DNA of 12,526 nt from JBFWWW01 sp050245975 (GCA_050245975.1 JBFWWW010000116.1:1-12526), one strand, 5' to 3'. Shown: positions 1 to 6,846, counted from the first letter of the stretch. The notes: generated from the letters alone by a model not told the origin. Numbers and translations are program-made.

Positions 1-1
1 G

Positions 2-205
2 CTCAACGAGGGGCTGCGCGTGTGGTTCGGCACCAGCTTCGTCGGTGCCGCCAACACGATCTACGGCGTCCTGCTCGTGCTGTTCATCATTTTCATGCCG
101 CGCGGCATCCTCGGGCTGTTCGAGGGCTTGCGCGCGCGGCCGAAGTCAGGACCTCCCGGTCTTGCCCAACCGGCTGCCGCAGGCCCGTCTCACCCACGTC
201 CCTGA
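2..205 (+). CDS. Branched-chain amino-acid ABC transporter permease, C-terminal fragment (LivM type)
   Basis: The reading frame is open from the window's left edge and ends at a TGA at 203-205, leaving 67 residues. One hydrophobic helix is visible (about residues 17-34, from NTIYGV to FIIFMP), followed by the PRGILGL motif and a short Pro/Ala-rich soluble tail. This ending, a last membrane helix then F-M-P-R-G-(I/L)-L-G-L, is typical of LivM/LivH-family inner-membrane permeases, which form the channel for leucine, isoleucine, valine or related amides and carboxylates with LivG/LivF ATPases and a periplasmic binding protein. LivM is favoured over LivH because LivM proteins usually end this way. 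The ATPase genes do not follow on this strand, so this is the last gene of its operon or livG/livF lie upstream. The substrate cannot be told from this fragment. The next gene converges on it from 12 bp away. Confidence 0.8.
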   Translation, partial: LNEGLRVWFGTSFVGAANTIYGVLLVLFIIFMPRGILGLFEGLRARPKSGPPGLAQPAAAGPSHPRP

Positions 206-217
206 CGTCACCCGGCA

Positions 218-625
218 CTATTTGACGACCTGATGCACCTCGATGACGTTGCCTTCCGGGTCGTGGAAGAAAATCTGGTGCCAGCCGTTCATTGCGAACG
301 TGCCGTAATCGGAAAACGGGATGCCCTTCTCCTTCAGGTGCGCCTTGAACGCCTCGATGTCGTCTGTGCGAAAGGCAATGTGTCCGCGCTCCACGGGATT
401 GATGACGTTGCCGGTTCGGAAGCCGACCTGGAAATCCTTCTCCGCCAGGTGAAACTGGGTATTGCCCTCGGTCATGAACGCGACGTTGCCCGGGTAGCCC
501 TCCGCCAGCTTGCGTCCGGCCCCCACGGACGGCTCGGGCTCCATCTGCAGGACGTCCCGATAGAACGCTTCCATGGCCGGCACGTCGTTGGAGCAGAGGT
601 TGACGTGGTGCAGGCTGATCTTCAT
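218..625 (-). CDS. VOC-superfamily (glyoxalase/bleomycin-resistance fold) protein
   Basis: A 135-residue protein of the vicinal oxygen chelate superfamily: metal-dependent small enzymes (glyoxalase I, dioxygenases, fosfomycin or bleomycin resistance) and relatives. Two beta-alpha-beta-beta-beta repeats are visible, at about residues 4-60 and 79-133. Candidate metal ligands fall where VOC enzymes place them: His7 (or His6) in LHHVNL, His59 in QFHLAE, His82 in GHIAFRT and Glu129 in GNVIEV, so it may be an active metalloenzyme. The phrase DPEGNVIEV near the C-terminus is highly typical. ATG at 625 is chosen because an AGGAG (minus strand, 633-637) sits 7 nt before it and the fold begins at residue 2; an upstream ATG at 679 would only add 18 unrelated residues. 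It is cytoplasmic, with no signal peptide. It is monocistronic here, convergent with the permease fragment and divergent from the efflux operon. Substrate unknown. Confidence 0.85.
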   Translation of the reverse strand: MKISLHHVNLCSNDVPAMEAFYRDVLQMEPEPSVGAGRKLAEGYPGNVAFMTEGNTQFHLAEKDFQVGFRTGNVINPVERGHIAFRTDDIEAFKAHLKEKGIPFSDYGTFAMNGWHQIFFHDPEGNVIEVHQVVK

Positions 626-632
626 GTCCGGT

Positions 633-637
633 CTCCT
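633..637 (-). promoter_or_regulatory. Ribosome binding site that fixes the VOC gene start
   Basis: Read on the minus strand this is AGGAG, 7 nt upstream of the ATG at 625. It decides between the 625 start and an in-frame ATG at 679 whose extra 18 codons do not resemble the family. Confidence 0.7.
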
Positions 638-763
638 GGTTGTTGGACGGGTAGTGTCGCACACGGTGATCGCCAACATTAATCTTGATTCAGCTGGGAA
701 TATCTGGACTTATCGCCCGCCTGCCGCCGGTTGACCAATTTGGCCGGCGTATCAGCGATTCAG

Positions 764-789
764 GCTCCTGACGGTTATATGGCAGGAGC
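764..789. promoter_or_regulatory. 7-12-7 inverted repeat upstream of the RND efflux operon, candidate operator
   Basis: GCTCCTG (764-770) and its exact reverse complement CAGGAGC (783-789) are separated by 12 bp containing TTATAT (775-780). The dyad lies about 104 bp upstream of the adaptor start. The AT-rich core is a plausible -10 element, though no good -35 is spaced correctly before it, so regulator binding over a promoter is an inference. There is no T-tract after it, so it does not look like an intrinsic terminator. Confidence 0.3.
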
Positions 790-843
790 GCTTTCAGATA
801 CCGGTTGCATCCCGCGCGACGCGCCGATTATGTGGCGGCGGAC

Positions 844-860
844 ATGCTGCATTGCGGCAT
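844..860. promoter_or_regulatory. Imperfect palindrome in the leader of the RND adaptor gene
   Basis: ATGCTGC (844-850) and GCGGCAT (854-860) flank a 3-nt centre, with six Watson-Crick pairs and one T/G position. It ends 32 bp before the adaptor ATG. It could be half of a regulatory site together with the dyad at 764-789, or a small 5' leader hairpin (a 7-bp stem with a U-G wobble in RNA). No function can be assigned. Confidence 0.22.
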
Positions 861-892
861 AAATCGCGCCGCGGACGGCTCCAGGAGCTCAC

Positions 893-2053
893 ATGAAGAA
901 ACGCCTGATCATTGCCGGCGTCGTACTGGCGGTTCTCATCGGCGGACTCTCCTATTTTCAGTTCGTATTCAAGCCGCAGATGATCAAGAGCTTCCTGTCG
1001 CAGATGAAGCCCCCGCCGGCCGCTGTGGCGGCAGAAGCTGTGAAAGAGGACGCCTGGATCGAGCGCCTGTCGTCCATCGGCAGTCTGACAGCCTCGCAGG
1101 GCGTGGACATCACGACCCAGGTTGCCGGCATCGTCACCGGCATCTTTTTCGACAGTGGCCAGGAGCTTGACCAGGGCGCCAAGCTGCTCGATCTCGACAC
1201 CTCCATAGAGGTGGCGGACCTGGCCAGCGCGAAAGCAACGCTGCGCGAGGCCGAGGTGGCGTTCGAGCGCCAGACGGACCTGATCGCGAAGAAGGTGACG
1301 TCCGAGGCCAATCTCGATACGGCCCGCGCCAAGCGCGACACCGCGGCGGCGGCGCAGAAGAAGATCGAGGCGGTGATCGCGCAGAAATCCATCTATGCGC
1401 CGTTCGGCGGCCGGCTCGGCATCCGCAAGGTCGAGAAGGGGCAATATGTATCGCCCGGCACGAGTCTCGTGACGCTCCAGGCACTGGATCCGATCCGGGT
1501 TGATTTTCCCATGCCGGAGCAGTCCATCGACAAGCTGCGCCCCGGACAGGTGATCGAGGTGACGATCGATGCCTATCCCGGCGAAGTGTTCAAGGGCGAG
1601 CTCCAGGTTCTCGACGCACGCGTCGCGCAGGACACCCGCACGATCCTCGTGCGCGGACTGCTGCCGAACAAGGATCGCAAGCTGCTTCCCGGCATGTTCG
1701 CCAACGTCACGGTGCTGATCGGCAGCCCGAAGCCGGTTCTGTCGATACCGCGCACCGCGGTGACGTACAGCCTCTACGGCGACAGCGTCTACGTGGTGAA
1801 GCCGGCCAAGGTTGACCCGAATGCGAAGCCCCCCGCTCCTGCCTCCGGCGACAAGCAGGAGCCGCAGCTTGTCGTCGAGCGCCGCGCGGTCAAGGTCGGT
1901 CCGGTGCGCGAGGATCGTGTTGCCGTTCTCTCAGGGCTGTCGGCCGGCGAGCAGGTCGTGACAACCGGGCAGCTCAAGCTCAGTCCCGGCGCTGCCGTTC
2001 GCGTCGACAACTCGCAGCCCCTCGACAGGCCGGCAGAACGGCCGAAGCTGTAG
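893..2053 (+). CDS. RND efflux periplasmic adaptor (membrane fusion protein)
   Basis: A 386-residue membrane fusion protein that would bridge an inner-membrane RND pump and an outer-membrane channel. Residues 5-24 form a single hydrophobic anchor without a lipobox cysteine, so it is probably anchored by an uncleaved helix rather than lipidated. Next come the first half-lipoyl segment (about 65-102, with QVAGIV and G-x-x-L-D-x-G), an alpha-helical hairpin (about 103-165, rich in Ala/Lys/Glu), the second half-lipoyl (about 166-200, SIYAPFGGRLG and Y-V-S-P-G), a beta-barrel (about 200-277, ending L-L-P-G-M-F) and a membrane-proximal domain (about 280-372, SIPRTAV to AGEQVVTTG). Residues 304-327 are a Pro/Ala/Lys-rich loop inside that last domain. 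The start has AGGAG at 883-887, 5 nt before the ATG. The permease gene begins 12 bp downstream, so the two form an operon. Closest in style to the MexH/MexA group; exact orthology is not claimed. Confidence 0.93.
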   Translation: MKKRLIIAGVVLAVLIGGLSYFQFVFKPQMIKSFLSQMKPPPAAVAAEAVKEDAWIERLSSIGSLTASQGVDITTQVAGIVTGIFFDSGQELDQGAKLLDLDTSIEVADLASAKATLREAEVAFERQTDLIAKKVTSEANLDTARAKRDTAAAAQKKIEAVIAQKSIYAPFGGRLGIRKVEKGQYVSPGTSLVTLQALDPIRVDFPMPEQSIDKLRPGQVIEVTIDAYPGEVFKGELQVLDARVAQDTRTILVRGLLPNKDRKLLPGMFANVTVLIGSPKPVLSIPRTAVTYSLYGDSVYVVKPAKVDPNAKPPAPASGDKQEPQLVVERRAVKVGPVREDRVAVLSGLSAGEQVVTTGQLKLSPGAAVRVDNSQPLDRPAERPKL

Positions 2054-2065
2054 CGGAGCCGTTCC

Positions 2066-5000
2066 ATGTTCACGGACATCTTCATCCGCCGGCCGGTGCT
2101 GGCCACTGTCGTCAGCCTGCTCATTCTCCTTGTCGGGTTGAGCGCGGCATTCAATCTGCCGGTGCGGCAGTATCCCAAGATCACGAACACGACCATTACC
2201 ATCACGACGACCTATCCCGGCGCCAACGCGGACCTCATCAAGGGCTTCATCACGACGCCGATCCAGCAGGCGGTCGCCAGTGCCGAGGGCATCGATACGC
2301 TGACGTCCACGTCGCAGCAGAACGTCAGCATCGTGACGCTCAATCTGCGGCTAGACGCCAATCCCGACCGCGCCGTTGCCGACGTGCTGGCGAAGGTCAA
2401 CCAGGTCAAAAGCGTCCTGCCGACGGAGAGCCAGGACCCCATCGTCATCAAGCAGACCGGCGATACGACGGCGCTGATGTACATGTCGTTCAACAGCAAG
2501 CAGATGACCGGCTCGCAGATCACCGACTATCTGACCCGTGTCGTCCAGCCGAAGCTTCAGACCATCGATGGCGTCGCCAATGCGCAGATTCTCGGCGGTC
2601 AAACGTTCGCGATGCGCGTCTGGCTCAATCCGGACAAGATGGCCGCGCTGGGCATCACGCCGCTCGACGTGCGCACCGCCCTGGCTGCCAACAACTTCAC
2701 CACGGCCGCCGGCCAGGTGAAGGGCGACTTCGTCCAGACGACCATCAACGCCCAGACATCGCTCGACAACCCGGCGGCATTCGGTCAGCTCGTGATTGCC
2801 ACGCGCGGCGACGCCCTGATCCGGCTCAACGACATCGCCAAGATCGAGCTTGGTCCTGAAAGTGCCGACTCATCGTCCGTGTTCGATGGCCTGAAGGCCG
2901 TGTTCATTGGCATCTTTGCGACGCCGAGCGCCAACCCGCTCACGGTCATCACGTCCGTGCGCAAGGCCTTCCCGCAGATGCAGCGCGAGCTGCCGGCCGG
3001 CCTCGATGCGGCCATCGCCTATGACGCCACCAAGTTCATCAATGCGTCCATCTCCGAAGTGGAGAAGACGCTTTTCGAGGCGGCGCTCATCGTCATCGTC
3101 GTCATCTTCCTGTTTCTGGGCAATCTGCGCTCGACGCTCATCCCGATCGTAACCATTCCGCTGTCCCTCGTCGGCGTGATGTTCGCGCTGTTGGCGCTTG
3201 GTTATTCGATCAATCTGCTGACGCTCCTGGCGCTGGTGCTCGCGATCGGTCTCGTGGTCGATGACGCCATCGTGGTTGTCGAGAATATCCATCGCCACAT
3301 CGAAGAAGGGATGCAGCCCTTCGAGGCTGCTCTGGCCGGCGCCCGCGAGATCGCCGTTCCGGTCATATCCATGACCATCACGCTGGCCGCAGTCTACGCG
3401 CCCATTGGTTTCGTTTCCGGCCTCACCGGCGCGCTGTTCCGCGAGTTCGCCTTCACGCTGGCGGGCGCGGTGGTCGTCTCCGGCGTCATCGCGCTGACGC
3501 TGTCGCCGATGATGTGCTCGAAGCTGCTGAAGCATGGCGAAGGTGGCGGAGGCCGGTTTGCGCGCTTCCTCGACCGGACGTTCGATCGCCTGCGGGGGCG
3601 GTACGAGCGCCGCCTGTCGCGCACGCTCAATTATCGTCCCGTGACGATCCTCATTCTCGCCGGCGTCATGGTTCTGACCGGCATCATGTACGCGACGGCG
3701 CAGAAGGAGCTCGCACCCGAGGAAGACCAGGGCATCCTGTTCAATCTCGTCAAGACGCCGCAGACAGCCAATCTCGACTATCTCGAGAAGGCGACGGACT
3801 CCCTCTACGAGGTGTTCAACACGATCCCCGAGAAGGAGCATGTCTTCCAGATCAACGGCATGAACAACAATGTGCACCAGGCGTTCGCCGGCGTGCTGTT
3901 CAAGCCGTGGGAGGAGCGTACCCGGACGCAGAAGCAGATCCTGCAGAGCATGCAGCCGAAGGTGGCGGGGATCACGGGCGCGCAGGTGGTTTCCTTCGCT
4001 CTTCCGTCTCTGCCGGGCTCCACGGGTGGTCCGCCGGTGCAGTTCGTCATCACGACGACGGCTGACTACACCCAGCTTGCCAGCGTACTCGCGGACGTCC
4101 AGGACGAAGCCAACAAGAGCGGCCTCTTCATCTTCAGCGATACCGACCTCAAGTTCGACACGCCGCAGGTCGACCTGAGGATCGATCACGACAAGGCCAA
4201 CCGGCTCGGCGTGACGATGCAGGAGATCGGCGGCTCGCTGGCCACATTGCTCGGCGGCAACTACGTCAACCGCTTCAATCTCTACGGCCGCAGCTACCAG
4301 GTCATCCCGCAGGTGCCGCGCGACTTCCGGCTGACGTCGGACTGGCTGACCCGCTACCAGGTGCGCACGACCTCAGGCACGCTCGTTCCGCTCTCGAGCT
4401 TTGCAACGGTTGGCAATTCGGTGCAGCCGACCGCGCTGACGAGTTTTCAGCAGCTCAATTCCGCGACGTTGCAGGGCGTGCCCTTCCCGGGGCGTACCGT
4501 GGGCGAAGTGATCGATTTCTTGAAGACGACGGCGGCGCAGAAGCTGCCGGAAGGCTTCACCTACGACTTCCAGGGTGAGAGCCGGCAATATGTGCAGGAA
4601 GGAAGCACGCTGGTCATCACGTTCGTCTTCGCGCTCATCATCATCTATCTGGTGCTCGCCGCCCAGTATGAGAGCTTCCGCGATCCCCTGATCATTCTGA
4701 TCGCGCTGCCGACGGCGATGTTCGGCGCTCTGATCCCGCTCACGCTCGGCCTTGCGACCATCAACATCTATACCCAGGTCGGCCTCGTGACGCTGATCGG
4801 CCTGATCTCCAAGCACGGCATCCTGATGGTGGACTATGCCAACCACCTGCAGGAGAACGAGGGGCTGGGGCGGCGCGAGGCGATCGAGAAGGCGGCCGCG
4901 ATCCGGCTGCGGCCGATCCTGATGACTACTGCAGCCATGGTCGTGGGCATGGTGCCGCTGCTGATCGCCAGCGGCGCGGGAGCGGCCAGCCGCTTCTCCA

Positions 5001-5149
5001 TCGGCATCGTCATTGCCGCCGGCATGACGATCGGTACGATGTTCACCCTGTTCGTGACCCCTGCGGTCTACACGTTCGTGGCGCGTGATCATGCGGCGCA
5101 CCGCGCGGCCGCGGAGGCTGCCCACGCGGGCACGCCGCGGCCGGCCTAG
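2066..5149 (+). CDS. RND multidrug efflux permease (HAE-1/AcrB family)
   Basis: A 1027-residue inner-membrane pump, the usual length for hydrophobe/amphiphile RND permeases. It exports substrates from the periplasm or outer leaflet by proton-driven cycling of a trimer. The N-terminus (DIFIRRPVLATV, residues 4-15) is the family signature before TM1. Two large periplasmic loops follow TM1 and TM7. Proton-relay residues are present: Asp399-Asp400 in TM4 (G-L-V-V-D-D-A), Lys916 in TM10 (S-K-H-G-I-L) and Arg947 (R-L-R-P-I-L), corresponding to Asp407/408, Lys940 and Arg971 of E. coli AcrB. It should therefore be an active drug-type pump rather than a heavy-metal one. GGAG at 2055-2058 lies 7 nt before the ATG. 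The overall sequence recalls MexI-like pumps (inference from memory). No outer-membrane factor and no TetR or two-component regulator lies in the window, so the exit duct must be encoded elsewhere. Drug range cannot be predicted. Confidence 0.95.
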   Translation: MFTDIFIRRPVLATVVSLLILLVGLSAAFNLPVRQYPKITNTTITITTTYPGANADLIKGFITTPIQQAVASAEGIDTLTSTSQQNVSIVTLNLRLDANPDRAVADVLAKVNQVKSVLPTESQDPIVIKQTGDTTALMYMSFNSKQMTGSQITDYLTRVVQPKLQTIDGVANAQILGGQTFAMRVWLNPDKMAALGITPLDVRTALAANNFTTAAGQVKGDFVQTTINAQTSLDNPAAFGQLVIATRGDALIRLNDIAKIELGPESADSSSVFDGLKAVFIGIFATPSANPLTVITSVRKAFPQMQRELPAGLDAAIAYDATKFINASISEVEKTLFEAALIVIVVIFLFLGNLRSTLIPIVTIPLSLVGVMFALLALGYSINLLTLLALVLAIGLVVDDAIVVVENIHRHIEEGMQPFEAALAGAREIAVPVISMTITLAAVYAPIGFVSGLTGALFREFAFTLAGAVVVSGVIALTLSPMMCSKLLKHGEGGGGRFARFLDRTFDRLRGRYERRLSRTLNYRPVTILILAGVMVLTGIMYATAQKELAPEEDQGILFNLVKTPQTANLDYLEKATDSLYEVFNTIPEKEHVFQINGMNNNVHQAFAGVLFKPWEERTRTQKQILQSMQPKVAGITGAQVVSFALPSLPGSTGGPPVQFVITTTADYTQLASVLADVQDEANKSGLFIFSDTDLKFDTPQVDLRIDHDKANRLGVTMQEIGGSLATLLGGNYVNRFNLYGRSYQVIPQVPRDFRLTSDWLTRYQVRTTSGTLVPLSSFATVGNSVQPTALTSFQQLNSATLQGVPFPGRTVGEVIDFLKTTAAQKLPEGFTYDFQGESRQYVQEGSTLVITFVFALIIIYLVLAAQYESFRDPLIILIALPTAMFGALIPLTLGLATINIYTQVGLVTLIGLISKHGILMVDYANHLQENEGLGRREAIEKAAAIRLRPILMTTAAMVVGMVPLLIASGAGAASRFSIGIVIAAGMTIGTMFTLFVTPAVYTFVARDHAAHRAAAEAAHAGTPRPA

Positions 5150-5150
5150 C

Positions 5151-5165
5151 TCGTGTCGGACACGA
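5151..5165. repeat. Perfect 15-bp palindrome (7-1-7) after the RND permease stop
   Basis: TCGTGTC and GACACGA are exact reverse complements around a single G, beginning 2 nt after the permease TAG. As RNA it would form a 5-bp stem with a 5-nt loop; there is no T-tract, so a strong intrinsic terminator is unlikely. The tight odd-centred symmetry is of the kind bound by dimeric regulators. It also sits 52 bp before the next plus-strand gene, so it could be a promoter-proximal operator for that gene. Confidence 0.35.
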
Positions 5166-5216
5166 AGGCGCCGCACGAATCACGTAGGGGCCGAGCTTTG
5201 GGGAAGGGGGACGAAC

Positions 5217-5486
5217 ATGGCAAAGATCGGCCAGCTCAACGTCGAGGCGGCCCGGCTTGATCCCGAGCGGCATTTCGCAAGTCCGCTGGACATTGTCTCC
5301 GAGCCCATGCTGACTCGCGGCGAGAAGCTGGCGACGCTGGAGCGCTGGAAGCTCCAGATCTATCAGCAGCTCGATGCCGGGAGCGAGGGCATGCGCACGG
5401 TGGGGACCTCGGCGGTCCAGACGGACGTTCTCGACAAGATCGAAGAGGCGCGCCGGAAGCTCGAAGAGCCTGACGGAGGCCGCTAG
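5217..5486 (+). CDS. Small soluble protein of unknown function (89 residues)
   Basis: An 89-residue acidic/basic helical protein with no signal peptide, membrane segment or cysteine. The pattern is: residues 22-30 (S-P-L-D-I-V-S-E-P), then L-T-R-G-E-K-L-x-x-L-E-R-W (32-44), a helix, then S-E-G-M (56-59), and a charged C-terminal helix (70-84) likely to be amphipathic or coiled. This layout (S-P-x-D-(I/V)-V, L-T-x-x-E-K, L-x-x-W, E-G-M) matches small hypothetical proteins I recall being widespread in alphaproteobacteria; no function is established to my knowledge. The ATG at 5217 is chosen over an in-frame upstream start at 5085 because that would overlap the permease end, and a G/A-rich AAGGGGGA (5204-5211) precedes 5217. 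It lies 67 bp behind the RND permease on the same strand, so readthrough from the pump operon is possible, and 13 bp from the convergent extensin-family gene. Confidence 0.75.
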   Translation: MAKIGQLNVEAARLDPERHFASPLDIVSEPMLTRGEKLATLERWKLQIYQQLDAGSEGMRTVGTSAVQTDVLDKIEEARRKLEEPDGGR

Positions 5487-5499
5487 CGCGGGCGAGCCA

Positions 5500-6657
5500 C
5501 TATTCGCAGAAGGCGTTCCGCTTCCTCGCGGCCATGTCGAAATGGAAGTGGTTGCGGTGGGCCTCGTTGGCTTCGGGCCCGAGCACCGTCCCGAAGATGC
5601 CGCACGCCCCCTTGTGAAGCCGGCGCAGGAACATCGCTTCGATCTGCTCTGCCTCGGCGGTCTTGGCCGGTGCAGCGACGTTGGCGTCCGGCACGGGGCC
5701 TTCGCCGGCCAGCCAGCGCATCTCCATGGCGTCGTCGCTCGCCGGGCCGTGAGCGCGCCCTGACTTCACGGCGACCGGGGTGACATCGCGCCGGGTCGAA
5801 CGGCCCTTCGTACCGTCGGCGGAAGCCACCTGTTTGGCGCGGCCCGCATGTTCGGCCGACTGGTCGCGATGCGTCGGCCCCCAGTGACGCAGAACGCTGA
5901 TCTCCCGGCCATCCGCCGTCACGAAGCCGCCGATGTCGATCGCGTTGGCAAAGGCGTGCTCGCTGATCTTGTCGTTCACGTGGCCGTAGCGGTTCCGGCA
6001 CGAATAGGACGATGAACCGACAATACGAACGATCGGAGAATCAAGCATCTCCCGTGCGGTCGGCTGCAGGACCTTCTCGACCCACTGATAGAGGCCGGCG
6101 ACCACGCGGCAGTTGGTGACGGGCGCCGGGCGAAACTCGATGCCTGCGCCGCTCCCGATGCGCCGCAGCGAGACGGGCGCGGATGACCCGCACTGGCCTT
6201 TCTTCATCGGCGGGGCGATATCGATCTGCGCCGCGATTGGTGCAAGTCGCTGGAGGCAGTCCTGCAGGCCCGCGATGATCTCGGCGTCGGTCCATATGTC
6301 GGGCGGTGGCTCCGGGGTGGCGACCGAGGGGGGCGCGGCCGGGGCAATGGGTTTGCTGTTGGCCGCCTCCGGCGTCGGCTCCGGCTTGGCGGGCGTCCCG
6401 GATTTTTTGGGCTCGTCAGCAGGCGGGCCCTCCGCATCCTTTCCGTGCTCGGGTTCGGCGAGCGGTTCGGGAGGGATCTTTTTTGTCTTCACCCGCCGGG
6501 CCACCAGAACCGGTTTGGCGGAGGGCGCGCCCTCCGTGGTCTGCAACTGCATCTTGGTCGCGGGCGTCGCCGGCTGGGGCAGCGTCGGCAGGGCGATCAG
6601 GCCGACGAGCGTGCCGAGCGAGATCGCCGTGGAATAGGATGCGAGCGGCAAAGCCAT
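5500..6657 (-). CDS. Extensin family protein (extensin-like C-terminal domain), probable envelope peptidase-fold protein
   Basis: A 385-residue protein with an N-terminal hydrophobic segment (about 9-27, an anchor or signal), a long Pro/Ala/Lys-rich linker (28-120) and an extensin-like C-terminal domain (about 130-385). Domain landmarks: CGSSAPV (156-162), L-Q-P-T-A-R (197-202), SYSCRN (217-222), S-E-H-A-F-A-N-A-I-D-I (232-242), D-G-R-E-I-S-V-L (249-256), G-A-C-G-I-F-G-T-V-L-G-P (350-361), H-R-N-H-F-H-F-D (367-374) and the closing CE. His234, Asp241 and His370/His372 match the S-x-H-x-x-x-x-A-x-D plus H-F-H arrangement of M15-like zinc D,D-carboxypeptidase folds, so a murein-linked role is an inference. 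Six cysteines (134, 156, 183, 220, 352, 384) fit disulfides in the periplasm. About 75 residues (260-335) interrupt the domain. ATG 6657 is preferred over GTG 6678 because GGGAG precedes it by 5 nt. Confidence 0.88.
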   Translation of the reverse strand: MALPLASYSTAISLGTLVGLIALPTLPQPATPATKMQLQTTEGAPSAKPVLVARRVKTKKIPPEPLAEPEHGKDAEGPPADEPKKSGTPAKPEPTPEAANSKPIAPAAPPSVATPEPPPDIWTDAEIIAGLQDCLQRLAPIAAQIDIAPPMKKGQCGSSAPVSLRRIGSGAGIEFRPAPVTNCRVVAGLYQWVEKVLQPTAREMLDSPIVRIVGSSSYSCRNRYGHVNDKISEHAFANAIDIGGFVTADGREISVLRHWGPTHRDQSAEHAGRAKQVASADGTKGRSTRRDVTPVAVKSGRAHGPASDDAMEMRWLAGEGPVPDANVAAPAKTAEAEQIEAMFLRRLHKGACGIFGTVLGPEANEAHRNHFHFDMAARKRNAFCE

Positions 6658-6662
6658 TGCTT

Positions 6663-6667
6663 CTCCC
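6663..6667 (-). promoter_or_regulatory. Ribosome binding site that fixes the extensin-family gene start
   Basis: Read on the minus strand this is GGGAG, 5 nt before the ATG at 6657. It argues against the GTG at 6678, which lies upstream of this site and would add only seven residues (MPASGEA) before the natural hydrophobic N-terminus. Confidence 0.65.
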
Positions 6668-6767
6668 GACGCTGGCACTCCGCCCGGATGGGCGCCTTAT
6701 CCTTCGCTGCCGTTGATCGTCTGGTCGGTGTGGCAGGAAAACGAGCGATATCGGGGGAGAGTTCCAT

Positions 6768-6795
6768 CCCGACCACGAGCCCCCGACCACGAGCC
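6768..6795. repeat. Perfect tandem duplication of a 14-bp unit in the divergent intergenic region
   Basis: The unit CCCGACCACGAGCC occurs at 6768-6781 and again, directly abutting, at 6782-6795. It lies 110 bp upstream of the extensin-family start and 119 bp upstream of the rpiR-type start, outside any supported gene. Two adjacent copies could be a pair of regulator sites or simply a slipped-strand duplication. The unit is GC-rich and not itself palindromic. Confidence 0.6.
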
Positions 6796-6846
6796 TGTGC
6801 CGTCTCTACCCGGACTCTGTGGAAGAACTTTGTTCGCAGCCTGTGC

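Noticed and set aside
206..217. Bidirectional terminator between the LivM-type and VOC genes
   Set aside because: The 12-bp gap has no hairpin or T-tract; termination must depend on Rho or structures within the coding ends.
626..679. Longer start for the VOC gene at 679
   Set aside because: The extra 18 residues do not resemble the family, and the AGGAG at 633-637 serves the ATG at 625.
731..760. TTGACC (731-736) as the -35 of the efflux promoter
   Set aside because: No acceptable -10 hexamer lies 16-18 bp downstream (the sequence there is AGCGAT).
2870..4189. 439-codon open frame on the minus strand inside the RND permease
   Set aside because: It is fully antisense to a well-supported gene, its product is rich in Arg/His/Asp/Glu with no fold-like pattern, and such frames are expected opposite GC-rich coding DNA.
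6768..6795. Tandem repeat as a minimal CRISPR array
   Set aside because: Two abutting 14-bp units with no spacer and no cas genes nearby are not a CRISPR.
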